Assembly: GCA_001462345.1 (NCBI GenBank)
Contig: LIUM01000005.1
Span: 101,262-165,261, forward strand
Reading direction: 5' to 3'
Source of the DNA: Fibrobacteria bacterium AD312
Lineage (GTDB): Bacteria; Fibrobacterota; Fibrobacteria; Fibrobacterales; Fibrobacteraceae
DNA: 64,000 nt
Position 1 is the stretch's first letter, and the number at the start of each line of letters is the position of its first letter. The translations under genes were made by a program, and so were the position numbers. The notes under the pieces were generated by a model. It worked only from the letters and a program-made list of their open reading frames with translations, did no database searches and was not told the DNA's origin. This document shows, in pieces, positions 43,541 through 52,225 of this stretch.

Positions 43541-45052
43541 TTATAAATCCAAATATTCGCACTGAGCATCATCTGTATGACGATTACACCAATCACGAAT
43601 CACACGTTCTAATACTTTTGATTTTTGTTTTTCCAACCGATAACGGCTTACAAGACCCGTACCGCATTGAGGAGTATTTGTGTATGGCCAATGACGATCT
43701 GCACACCACTGCCATAGTAATTCCTTTTCTTTATTTTTTTTCTCTTCAATTTGAATCTTTTGTTTGTATTCATCACAATTCGCTAAATCTGTATTCTTAA
43801 AATTAGATGAAATACAATACCGCTTTAGCCCATCATCATAGGCTATTTCTTTTTCTCTTAAAGAAATTGTATCTGGTAAATAGACAGACCAAGAAGACTC
43901 CTCATTTTCAAAAGCCTTTTGCACAGCAGGAGCATAACATTCAGGATGCTTGTATAAAGAATCCGCACAAATGGAATGTATGGCAAGCCGACATGCCGCA
44001 ATATCCCAATCATTTTCTCGACAAAGTTGAAATTTTATATCTGGGTAATTGTAATAAAAGCCTTCCACAATCCAAGTAAACTCATTTTTTAACATCCCTG
44101 AAAAAACGCCCATGCCATTTTTCACATTGGAGATAGGCACAATTCTCGGGTCATCATTCCCATTCACCATTGTATTAATATAGTCGACATAGGCTTGGTC
44201 TGTAGCATAAAAGCGAATCGTCATTTCTCCTATAGGTAAGCTCGCATTTAACATGGTCAAGGTATCTAGAAATTGAATTCCACCTATTTTCATATTTTCA
44301 GTAAATGTTTTTCTTGCAATGGTATCAAAAGGAGAAAAAAGTAGAATGGGTAAAGAACCACTATCGCTCTTAAATATATCTGAAACATATTTTGTCATCG
44401 AGGTATTTGGAGACTCGCCTCCTTTTTCATTATCATAACGAACCGAAATTAAAACGCCCCTGACAGACTCATCGTAATCTGTAACAAACTTGTAATTTTC
44501 GACATCATTAGGGTATTCTAGAAAAGAGACCACAGGTTTATCCACCTTAAAAGAATCAGTAATATCTAGATATTTGCCTTGACCCAAAGGGGCAAAAAGC
44601 TCCTTTATCGAAAATAGGGAAGGGATTTTTGCTTCGGCAGTATATCTTGAAGTTACGCGAGTGCCTAAGCTATCCCAAACAAAAACCGCACTCATCGTAT
44701 ACGATTCTGCAGGAAGCGCTTTATACGTATCGGCACTACTAGATGGAATAAAGCAATTTGGCCTTTCGTATAATGATTTCATGACTATCGTTCTTTCCCC
44801 CAGCGACTCAAATGTGCCACTGACTTCTACATACGCACTATCATAAAAAGCAAAATCAGAGGCCATGGCTTCATCTAAGGCTAATAGAGGCGTAAAACAA
44901 ATCTCTGGAGCAGAACCTGCGACGACTTGCCCTATCGTGTAAATACCTCGATAAGTAACAGTCTCTTCAGGGTAATATTCCCAAGGCCCTTGCAAGCAAG
45001 AGATTAAAAATATCGAAAACGCCAAAATCCATTTCTTAGAAATAATATTCAT
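43541..45052 (-). CDS. Lipoprotein partner of the TonB-dependent receptor
   Basis: 503 aa. The lipobox LISC (Cys ~19) is followed by LQGPWEYYPEE and a beta-rich region reminiscent of the DUF4249 proteins found beside Bacteroidota receptors, though I cannot prove homology. The C-terminal ~150 residues are rich in Cys, Trp and charged residues. It overlaps the receptor gene by 17 bases, so it probably works as its surface or periplasmic partner, and is followed at 12 bases by the DUF3450 gene. Confidence 0.65.
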   Translation of the reverse strand: MNIISKKWILAFSIFLISCLQGPWEYYPEETVTYRGIYTIGQVVAGSAPEICFTPLLALDEAMASDFAFYDSAYVEVSGTFESLGERTIVMKSLYERPNCFIPSSSADTYKALPAESYTMSAVFVWDSLGTRVTSRYTAEAKIPSLFSIKELFAPLGQGKYLDITDSFKVDKPVVSFLEYPNDVENYKFVTDYDESVRGVLISVRYDNEKGGESPNTSMTKYVSDIFKSDSGSLPILLFSPFDTIARKTFTENMKIGGIQFLDTLTMLNASLPIGEMTIRFYATDQAYVDYINTMVNGNDDPRIVPISNVKNGMGVFSGMLKNEFTWIVEGFYYNYPDIKFQLCRENDWDIAACRLAIHSICADSLYKHPECYAPAVQKAFENEESSWSVYLPDTISLREKEIAYDDGLKRYCISSNFKNTDLANCDEYKQKIQIEEKKNKEKELLWQWCADRHWPYTNTPQCGTGLVSRYRLEKQKSKVLERVIRDWCNRHTDDAQCEYLDL

Positions 45053-47459
45053 AGTTCAACATCACTGGTAAAAATGGGAATTGGTAAATGGCTTCAAATT
45101 GAGGCGGGTTTTTATTCGTATCATAATAATAGTAGAACATGTTTTCATGGTCCGTTAAGTTGATAATCGTCCAACTAAAATTCCATTTATTCTCGACACC
45201 GATATCAATTAATTTTAAGTCTATTCTAAAGTAATTCGACTGACGTCCAGCATTTCTTGCGCCAGAAACAACCACAATATCATCTTGATAATCGCCGCCA
45301 TCTATATCATAAGGTTGATAGTACCCTATTTTTTCTGTGAGTGGCATTCCCGAAGCATATTTTAAGACTAGAGAAGACCTAAAAAATTGACCCTTCTTTT
45401 TATACTTCCAAATAGCATCTTCATCACCTTTCCAATTAATTCCTAAATCTAATTTCACTGCATACGGTTGATGCCAATTAGGGTGGTAAACAATAGAATC
45501 TTTGCTCCTTAGAACACTTAAACTATGACTCCAACTGATCCCGCCAAACCAAGGCCCATTCTCTTTACGAAGAGAAAGTTCATAGCCCATAGAATACCCT
45601 TCCGCTGTGGAGAAATAATCTGCCAATAGAAAATCATCACTCGCGCTCTCACTTTCTTGTGTTGAATCTTGTTCCACTTTAAAAACATTCAACCCATTTT
45701 GAGTTTTATAATAAGCCTCTACAGAAGCATCAAAACGATCCCAAAGATTTCTTTGTTTATACCCTGCGGCAAATAAATAAGAAGAGGCTGGTTTTAAATG
45801 TTTCCCTTTTGTCGTTGTAACAGAAGGATAATAAAATTCATTTAAAGATTCTTGATCTGAAAACATCACCGAATTCATGTACTGTAAATAACGCCCCGCA
45901 TAAAACTCTACACTTTTATCTTCATCTATTTGATATGCTAGAGACAAGCGTGGTTCTATTCCGAAATGTTTAGATAATGTTTGATAATTTAAGCGAACAC
46001 CATATTGCACTAATAAATCTGGGTTTAACTGCCAAGCGTCCATTAAATAACCCACATGATGAAATGGCTTCTGTTTATCCATTATCTTGTTTTCTAGAAT
46101 GTATTGCCAGAACTGCACTCGATCATATTCTAATTCATAGCCAACGGTCATCGTATGGTCGTCGAGTCGGTAATAATTTAGCCACTGTTTTAAGCTCCAT
46201 GTTTTAATATCATTTCCAAGGGATATCAAATCTAAAACTTCCATTGTTTGAAAAAAATGAGAAAAAGAAGCAGTTGCATTATACTCAAACCATTCATGAA
46301 AACGCCATCTAAAATTAAGTGGAATCGCTTTGTTTCCCCAACCTGCATCTAGTGGGTCAAAGATCAAATAATCCTCTCCTAAATAAAAGCTGGTTTTCAA
46401 TTCCATGTCTTCATTAAATTTATAAATCAAGGCCCCTTGCACATCAGTAAAATTGTAATCCAAATCAAAATCAATTAAGCCAATCATATTAAAAAGAGAA
46501 ATCATGGGGCCGATATAAGTACTCCGACCAGCCACAACCCAGCGAGCATTCCCTTGATGACCTTCTGTATGGGCTTGTACCGCAAATGTGCTGACTTTTA
46601 AGCTTGATTTTTCAAACCATGCTTCTGTTGTATCTGAGCCACCTTTTCGACTTTGAATATCTAGAACGGAACTTAAACGATTGCCAAATTGTGCAGGGAA
46701 CCCACTTTTAAAGAACTTCACTTCATCTATTGTTTCCACTAAAAACGTACTAAAGAGACCAAAAAAATGAGTTGGCGAATAGACCACCGCATTATCTAAT
46801 AAAAACAAATTTTGATCGGCTGCTCCACCACGGACATATATCTTTGTACTAAAATCAGAACTTGCCACCACTCCAGGTAACGCTTGAATACTTCTTATTA
46901 CATCAGCTTCTGCAAGACCAGGCATTCTTTTAATGCTCTTTGCAGAAACAATGGACTCCCCTAACTTTCTTTTAGGACGACGCCTTAATTGCACAACGAC
47001 TTTTTTTAATTCCGTCACTTGCTCTGGGTCTGATCCCAAAAAATCATTTACATCCACATCTACTTCAGCCACTTCTTCAGGAATTAATTTTGCTGCGGGT
47101 ACACGTTCTACATTACCATCTTCATAGTGAGTCATTAAGACATCATTTGTAATATCAAAAGAAAAGGCAACCTTTGAGCCGTGATATACTAATTCATAGC
47201 ATTTTTCTTTTCCCGTTCCATAAATACAGATATTCCAAAGTGTATCCATAGGCAAAGAAAATTGAAAAGGTTTATTAAAGACAATATTTTGAATTTCCCC
47301 TGTTTCCAGAATTTCAGCTCGACATAACGAATCACCTAAAAAAGTAGAGTCTTTTAAAGTACCAGTGAATTGAATAGACGTTTTTTTGTTTACAAGAGAA
47401 TTTTCTTGCGTCCATCCAAAAGCCACCAATCCAATAATAACCAAAACAATTTTTTTCAT
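45036..47459 (-). CDS. TonB-dependent outer-membrane receptor
   Basis: 807 aa. The signal peptide ends near FGWTQEN. An N-terminal extension (~20-140) is followed by the plug (~165-280: SIVSAKSIKRMPGLAEADVIRSIQALPGV, then IYVRGGAADQNLFLLDNA) and a 22-strand-type barrel ending YEYYF with the aromatic terminal residue. A TonB box cannot be assigned with certainty. Substrate is unknown. It is the first gene of a minus-strand block that leads through its lipoprotein into the whole TonB system, suggesting a dedicated uptake unit. Confidence 0.9.
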   Translation of the reverse strand: MKKIVLVIIGLVAFGWTQENSLVNKKTSIQFTGTLKDSTFLGDSLCRAEILETGEIQNIVFNKPFQFSLPMDTLWNICIYGTGKEKCYELVYHGSKVAFSFDITNDVLMTHYEDGNVERVPAAKLIPEEVAEVDVDVNDFLGSDPEQVTELKKVVVQLRRRPKRKLGESIVSAKSIKRMPGLAEADVIRSIQALPGVVASSDFSTKIYVRGGAADQNLFLLDNAVVYSPTHFFGLFSTFLVETIDEVKFFKSGFPAQFGNRLSSVLDIQSRKGGSDTTEAWFEKSSLKVSTFAVQAHTEGHQGNARWVVAGRSTYIGPMISLFNMIGLIDFDLDYNFTDVQGALIYKFNEDMELKTSFYLGEDYLIFDPLDAGWGNKAIPLNFRWRFHEWFEYNATASFSHFFQTMEVLDLISLGNDIKTWSLKQWLNYYRLDDHTMTVGYELEYDRVQFWQYILENKIMDKQKPFHHVGYLMDAWQLNPDLLVQYGVRLNYQTLSKHFGIEPRLSLAYQIDEDKSVEFYAGRYLQYMNSVMFSDQESLNEFYYPSVTTTKGKHLKPASSYLFAAGYKQRNLWDRFDASVEAYYKTQNGLNVFKVEQDSTQESESASDDFLLADYFSTAEGYSMGYELSLRKENGPWFGGISWSHSLSVLRSKDSIVYHPNWHQPYAVKLDLGINWKGDEDAIWKYKKKGQFFRSSLVLKYASGMPLTEKIGYYQPYDIDGGDYQDDIVVVSGARNAGRQSNYFRIDLKLIDIGVENKWNFSWTIINLTDHENMFYYYYDTNKNPPQFEAIYQFPFLPVMLNYEYYF

Positions 47460-47519
47460 AGCCCCGAACTCTACGCCAACAAGAAAAGAGTGTAAAAATT
47501 AGAAAAATTGAGCTTGTAT

Positions 47520-47548
47520 ATAACACCTGACTCTGGCGCTTTTGTCAA
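47520..47548 (-). promoter_or_regulatory. Candidate promoter of the TonB-dependent receptor
   Basis: On the minus strand TTGACA (47548-47543), a 17-base spacer and TGTTAT (47525-47520) resemble a sigma-70 promoter. It lies 60 bases before the receptor ATG. The -35 match is exact, the -10 is imperfect. Confidence 0.4.
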
Positions 47549-47883
47549 TTTTTATTAAAAAAATGATAAAAAGCCTCATAATGCATTCTACGATTAAAAA
47601 ACGCCAATATTATCTTACTATAAGGCGGTTTGTTTTATCACTTTTGGTTCATTTTTATTTCATTTTTGCCCTATTTTATTCTTTTTCAAGTCCATTTCCA
47701 TTTTAAAAACTCAAGTAAATCAAGAAATACTGCATAACACTGAATTAGTTCAAATCGTGATTTAAATCATCAAAAGAGCTACTAACCCGTTGTAAATCGT
47801 CAACACCTCTTTTTAAAGTGCTTGCTCTTTTTTTTATAAAGATGTTATATTTTTATTACGATTCTATAAAAATCTGTTTTTAT

Positions 47884-47923
47884 GGACAAGGTTAGCCAAG
47901 CTCAAGCTTTTTGTCCTTTTTAT
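47884..47923 (+). promoter_or_regulatory. Leader hairpin with T-run before the LPP20 operon
   Basis: GGACAA and TTGTCC, 21 bases apart, are followed by TTTTTAT. It ends 38 bases before the LPP20 ATG. It could act as an attenuator or as a terminator of an upstream transcript. The stem is only six base pairs. Confidence 0.3.
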
Positions 47924-47960
47924 AGAAACACATTAAAGAGATTAAACTAAGGAGATCTCC

Positions 47961-48512
47961 ATGAAACAGTTAATCAGTCTATTCGCACTTGTGTTGATTT
48001 TTGTTGGCTGTGCCAGCACTCCACAAGAAAAAAACGTTAGTAAAACACTAAAAATGCAAAACAAAAAAACAGAAATCATCAATAAAGGAATGATTGCTGG
48101 TTTTGGCATTGGTGAATCTGCCGACGAACAAATGGCTCTTGACGAAGCTGATTTGAACGCCAGAGCCGATATTGCAAGAACAATTGAAGCAAAAGTGGGT
48201 GATCTCTCCAAACGCTATGCAGAAGAAGTAGGTGGCGAATTTACAGAACACATGGAAACAGTTCGTAAGTCTGTTGCTTCTACTCTCGTTAGAGGTGCTA
48301 CCATGACAGAAGTCGATATGGAAACTATCGATGGACGTTACAAAGTTTATGGCGTGATGACTCTTGATCCAAAGCTATTCTATCAAGCAATGGAAGCAGA
48401 GTTAAACGCACAAAAAGCCGACGTTGCTCGTTTCCGTGCAAGCAAAGCTTATCAAAGCGCTAATGAAGAATTTAAAGCATTTGATGAATACAAAAAGAGC
48501 ATTGGACAATAA
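47961..48512 (+). CDS. LPP20-family lipoprotein
   Basis: 183 aa. The lipobox FVGC (Cys ~17) is followed by CASTPQEK and an LPP20 domain: IAGFGIGESADEQMALDEADLNARADIARTI holds the family's alternating-Ala helix. A strong AAGGAG lies before the ATG. First gene of a six-gene operon ending with lemA (gaps 2, 1, 15, 8 and -4 bases). LPP20 proteins include the Helicobacter antigen and FlgP. No flagellar genes are present here, so the role is unknown. Confidence 0.8.
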   Translation: MKQLISLFALVLIFVGCASTPQEKNVSKTLKMQNKKTEIINKGMIAGFGIGESADEQMALDEADLNARADIARTIEAKVGDLSKRYAEEVGGEFTEHMETVRKSVASTLVRGATMTEVDMETIDGRYKVYGVMTLDPKLFYQAMEAELNAQKADVARFRASKAYQSANEEFKAFDEYKKSIGQ

Positions 48513-48514
48513 AA

Positions 48515-49546
48515 ATGAATCGTAAACTCCTTTTCGCCTTGATTGGATTTTTAGTATTTGTGACAGGATGTGCTTCTTCAGCAAAAGCACCTCCTGATCC
48601 TAGCGTTCAACGTTTACAAGCTCAAAAAGGCTATGATGAACTAGATCGCGAAATGAATAACAATGGGGCCCTCGATATGGAGTCTCCTGCAGCAGCCCCT
48701 GTAACTGCAAGTACAAATCCAAATACGGTAAATAACCAACCTGCTATGGTTAGGCAACAACAACCAGCCATCGTAAGAGATTATGAAGGCCCTAAGCCCA
48801 CATTAATGGTTTTACCTGCGACCAAGGCAAAAGAAGCTCAAGATTTAATAGTGATTCAAAATGAACCTTCTTCTAAAGCGATGATGGAGGCCATTAACGC
48901 CTTCCTAACTCAAAAGCATTATGAAGTCAAGTCTTTAGAAGGCCAAGGGGCTCTTGATGAATTAATTCAAATGCAACAAGAAATTGCAGGTGATGAAGAA
49001 GATTTTTCTTACTTAGCAAGCCTAGCTCTTGGAGCAGATATTTACCTCACTTTTTCTGGTAGCGTTCAAGGAGATATGGTTGTCGCTGAAGTCAATGCTT
49101 ATGAAACAGCTACCGCTCGCCTACTTGGAAGCCAAACAAGTGAAGTTAAAAACAATAGCGGTCCAAACGCCAATTTACGTGCACTGTCACAATCGGCAGC
49201 TCGCAAAGCTATGCCTGGTCTAGAAAAGAAAATTTTAGCCTACTGGAGTGCAGATCAAAAAAATGGGGTTCAGTACAAAGCCGTGATAAAAATTAAAGGC
49301 TCGTATTCCAATACCCAAATTGAAGATGTACATGAATCTGTCTTAAGCACACTAAAAACCATTTTTAATAAAGTCTCTGTAAATGCAATGACATCTAAAA
49401 CAATGGATCTTATTATTTACGCTGACCCACAAAAATACGCAGATTCTCATGAAGTCTATAGTGCCATTAGAAATAGCCTAAAAAGTGTAGCTTCTATTTC
49501 AAAGACTAATATTTCTAGAAAACTTCTTTTAATGGATTTACAATAA
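48515..49546 (+). CDS. DUF6175-like lipoprotein
   Basis: 343 aa. The lipobox VTGC (Cys ~19) leads into a Gln/Pro/Ala-rich disordered linker (~25-90). The folded part begins GPKPTLMVLPATKAKEAQDL, and TKHYEVKSLEGQGALDELIQM-type features match what I know of DUF6175 in Prevotella and relatives; this match is from memory. GADIYLTFSGSVQGDMVVAEVNAYETATARLLGSQ follows, like the CsgG/TolB-N-type core. Two-base gap to the LPP20 gene before it. Confidence 0.6.
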   Translation: MNRKLLFALIGFLVFVTGCASSAKAPPDPSVQRLQAQKGYDELDREMNNNGALDMESPAAAPVTASTNPNTVNNQPAMVRQQQPAIVRDYEGPKPTLMVLPATKAKEAQDLIVIQNEPSSKAMMEAINAFLTQKHYEVKSLEGQGALDELIQMQQEIAGDEEDFSYLASLALGADIYLTFSGSVQGDMVVAEVNAYETATARLLGSQTSEVKNNSGPNANLRALSQSAARKAMPGLEKKILAYWSADQKNGVQYKAVIKIKGSYSNTQIEDVHESVLSTLKTIFNKVSVNAMTSKTMDLIIYADPQKYADSHEVYSAIRNSLKSVASISKTNISRKLLLMDLQ

Positions 49547-49547
49547 A

Positions 49548-50780
49548 ATGAAATTATTTTCTGCCATTACCTTAACCTTAATGATAGCTGTTTCTGCTTC
49601 TTTTGGAGCAAAACTGATCAGCTATACAGGGTATTCGGCAGAATCTCAAGAAGAAGCGAATAACGCAGCCATTGCAGGCGTTGCCAAACAAATTTCAACA
49701 CAAGTTTCTACTTCTCAAAAGCTCGTCAAGAAAGAAGTAAAAAAAGGCGAAACTTCTTCTTTCAATAAAAATTTTTCTGTTTCAAACCAAGTAGAATCAA
49801 ATCTCTTATTAAAAGGGATTCGTGTTTCTCCTAAGCCTAAACAAGGTAATAGTTTTGTGGCTTTTGCCACAGTCGATTTAGACCAGCTTTCTTCTGAATT
49901 AAGGTTTAACATTCAAAAGATTCAAAAAGACGTTAAACAAACGGAAATTGAGATTATCAAATCCATTGAACAAAAGCGATATGCCGATGCCTTTGAAAAA
50001 CTAACCTCTTTAAGAATGCTAGTTCTAAAACACCCTCCTTTATTAGAATCTCTTGCTGAATTTTACCCTATCGATAGTTCTTTTTCTTTATCTAGTATCG
50101 ATCAAGAATTAGAACGGACTCTTATAGAAAAACTTTCGAACATTACCGTATCTATTAAAGATCCACAAGAGTACGAGATTACCACTCCTATTTTACCTTC
50201 CTTTACTGTATACGTATCGGACAAAGAAGGTCCTATTCCAAACTTTCCTATTTATGTAATGCAAAATAATAGAACGCTTGGAGAACGCTATACAAAAGAC
50301 GCTGGAGAAGTTTCTTTTGCCCTCAAAAATGTCAATTTTGACCAAGGGCCGTATACAATCCAAATTGCAGTCAACTTTCCTCACATGATCTTAAAGAAGA
50401 CTGGTTTAGATAAACCTCTTGAAATTCAGTATAAAACAAAAAAGACAAAATGTTCTTATTACTTATCTTGTAAAGAGACTGTGAATGTGTGCAATTTAAT
50501 TGAAAATCGTCTCGCCACAAAGTCTTTCTTCCATAATCCAAACAACCAAAAGAACACCATTCAAGCCAAGGTGACTTCTGAAATTCAAAAAACAATGAAA
50601 GCAGGTAGAAATAATATTATTTCATACTCTGTTTCGCTTCAACTTACTGGGCCTGAGATTAATTTTCTGAAAAAAGAAAAAGTCATCGCCAAATCAGAAT
50701 ACGAAGCCGTTATTAAGTTTTTAGAAAAAGTAGATTTGAATGATTTTTCGACTCAAGCTAGTTTTTTATGTAAAGAATAA
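49548..50780 (+). CDS. LPP20-like secreted protein with Ig-like domain
   Basis: 410 aa. The signal peptide ends near SASFGAK with no lipobox Cys. The N-terminal ~100 residues (ISYTGYSAESQEEANNAAIAGVAKQIS) resemble LPP20/FlgT-N domains. A helical linker (~120-170) precedes an Ig-like or CNA-B-like module (~215-290, FTVYVSDKEGPIPNFPIYVMQ ...). The C-terminal ~120 residues carry four Cys (KTKCSYYLSCKETVNVC). It starts one base after the DUF6175-like gene. Function unknown; probably in one periplasmic complex with the two lipoproteins. Confidence 0.6.
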   Translation: MKLFSAITLTLMIAVSASFGAKLISYTGYSAESQEEANNAAIAGVAKQISTQVSTSQKLVKKEVKKGETSSFNKNFSVSNQVESNLLLKGIRVSPKPKQGNSFVAFATVDLDQLSSELRFNIQKIQKDVKQTEIEIIKSIEQKRYADAFEKLTSLRMLVLKHPPLLESLAEFYPIDSSFSLSSIDQELERTLIEKLSNITVSIKDPQEYEITTPILPSFTVYVSDKEGPIPNFPIYVMQNNRTLGERYTKDAGEVSFALKNVNFDQGPYTIQIAVNFPHMILKKTGLDKPLEIQYKTKKTKCSYYLSCKETVNVCNLIENRLATKSFFHNPNNQKNTIQAKVTSEIQKTMKAGRNNIISYSVSLQLTGPEINFLKKEKVIAKSEYEAVIKFLEKVDLNDFSTQASFLCKE

Positions 50781-50795
50781 TGCTATCTTGAAGTC

Positions 50796-51527
50796 ATGAA
50801 TCGTTTTTGGATTTTCTTACTCTTTTTTGCTCCCTTTTTATTTTCGAGTCCTCCAGTCAATTCTTATGTATTTGATGAAAATCGCTTGCTCACAACGCAA
50901 GAAACAGAGACTTTTAATTTAATAGCTCAAGAACTTTACAATAAAACAGGCGTAGGCCTTGCTGCCGCTTTATACCAAGATATTGGAGAAGAAGACCCCA
51001 GAGAATTTGCACTAAAGACAGCAGAATCTTTTGGTATAGGGAAAAAAGGCGTCGATGAAGGCATCCTTATTTTTGTTGCCATGAATCAAAAACGCCGCAG
51101 TGTAGAAGTAGGTTACGGAGCAGAGCCCTATTTACCAGATGTTTTAGTAGAAAAGATACAGCAACAAACTTTAATCCCCGCATTTAGGCAACACAAGTAT
51201 GGCGAAGGCGTTATATCACTAGCTTGGGCCTTAGCTTCTCATGTCGCTAAAGAAAAACAAGTCACTCTTGATTTAAGTAACGTTTCACTTGCTGCGGCTC
51301 CAGAAGAAAAAGGCGAGTTTTCTTTTATAAAAGCAATATTTATTTTTATCCTAATTCTGTTTCTGCTTTTTACTAAAACGGGTAGACACATTCTCTTTTT
51401 AATGATTATTAGTCAAATGGGTGGCGGTGGTCGTAGAAGCGGCGGATTTGGTGGACGTAGCGGCGGATTTGGTGGCGGCTTTGGCGGTGGACGCTTTGGT
51501 GGCGGTGGTTCTGGCGGTTCTTGGTAG
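50796..51527 (+). CDS. TPM domain protein (YgcG family)
   Basis: 243 aa. Signal peptide to about FSSPPVN, TPM domain (~22-150: VFDENRLLTTQETETFNLIA, RRSVEVGYGAEPYLPD), one membrane helix (~180-200) and a Gly/Arg-rich tail (RSGGFGGGFGGGRFGGGG). TPM domains are common next to lemA and are thought to act in the envelope. Its stop is followed by the ribosome-binding site of the next gene. Confidence 0.88.
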   Translation: MNRFWIFLLFFAPFLFSSPPVNSYVFDENRLLTTQETETFNLIAQELYNKTGVGLAAALYQDIGEEDPREFALKTAESFGIGKKGVDEGILIFVAMNQKRRSVEVGYGAEPYLPDVLVEKIQQQTLIPAFRQHKYGEGVISLAWALASHVAKEKQVTLDLSNVSLAAAPEEKGEFSFIKAIFIFILILFLLFTKTGRHILFLMIISQMGGGGRRSGGFGGRSGGFGGGFGGGRFGGGGSGGSW

Positions 51528-51535
51528 GAGATATT

Positions 51536-52225
51536 ATGAAACGTATTTTAGGTATTCCTGAATTTGAAAAATCCATGTGGAAAGAATGGTTGCTTGAAGC
51601 TCTTGGCAGCAACTTAATTTCTGCATTCTTACATGGCGATTGCTTAATGCCTGGCTTTAACCCATTTAAACAAAATTGGGAAATGAGCTTTATATTAAAA
51701 GACAATTCTCCTGAATCGTTAGAGCCTCTTCAAGGTCTTTTAAAAAGCGCCGCTAAAACAGGTGTTTCTTTTGGATTCTTTTTTACAAAAGAAAGTATTG
51801 AACAATCCAAAGACACGTTCCCTCTAGAATTTTTGCATATCGCGAATCGGCATGCTTGTATTTTAGGAGAAGATCCTTTACCTAATTTCACTATAGATCT
51901 TCAAGCTCTTCGTTTGCAATGCGAAAGAGAACTTCGCGGTCAATTGATTCAGATTAGACGTCAATTTGTCTATATGAAACAAGGGAAAACACTTTTAGAC
52001 TTTTTCTTAGATACAGAACGTCAAGTACTTCCTTTATTTTACGGGGTGTATTTTTTAAATCATAAAATCTACCCAGAATCTCATGACACCGTTTATGAAG
52101 AATACCCTTTCTTAAAAATACAGCCTCCAACGCGTGACGAAAAAGAAGTCACCAAGAGAGCTCACGATTACATTTTAGCACTCACACAAACTGTAAACAC
52201 AATTGATTCGATGGAGATCCAATGA
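51536..52225 (+). CDS. Degenerate nucleotidyltransferase-like protein
   Basis: 229 aa. The N-terminal LGSNLISAFLHGDCLMPGF followed by NWEMSFILKD resembles the opening of a MNT-type nucleotidyltransferase (GxxLxSvxLyGSxxxG...sDi.vlvVlkd), but the GS pair and the metal-binding Asp residues are missing. A helical region rich in Gln and Arg follows (~125-165, LRLQCERELRGQLIQIRRQF). Resemblance by eye only. The start ATG has AGGAG. It overlaps lemA by 4 bases and lies after the TPM gene. Confidence 0.5.
   Translation: MKRILGIPEFEKSMWKEWLLEALGSNLISAFLHGDCLMPGFNPFKQNWEMSFILKDNSPESLEPLQGLLKSAAKTGVSFGFFFTKESIEQSKDTFPLEFLHIANRHACILGEDPLPNFTIDLQALRLQCERELRGQLIQIRRQFVYMKQGKTLLDFFLDTERQVLPLFYGVYFLNHKIYPESHDTVYEEYPFLKIQPPTRDEKEVTKRAHDYILALTQTVNTIDSMEIQ

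Larger units (their letters stand above)
47460..47960. other. 500-base AT-rich divergent intergenic region
   Basis: It separates the TonB-dependent receptor from the LPP20-LemA operon. It contains a minus-strand promoter candidate (47520-47548), long T-rich stretches, and just before the LPP20 gene a hairpin (47884-47918) and a 22-codon reading frame (47882-47950). No longer coding region is visible. Confidence 0.6.

Noticed and set aside
47332..47526. Minus-strand ORF overlapping the receptor start
   Set aside because: Different frame over the receptor signal peptide and its promoter; no supporting motif.
51415..51525. GGYGGHGGT-type repeats at DNA level
   Set aside because: They simply encode the Gly-rich tail of the TPM protein, which is common in that family.
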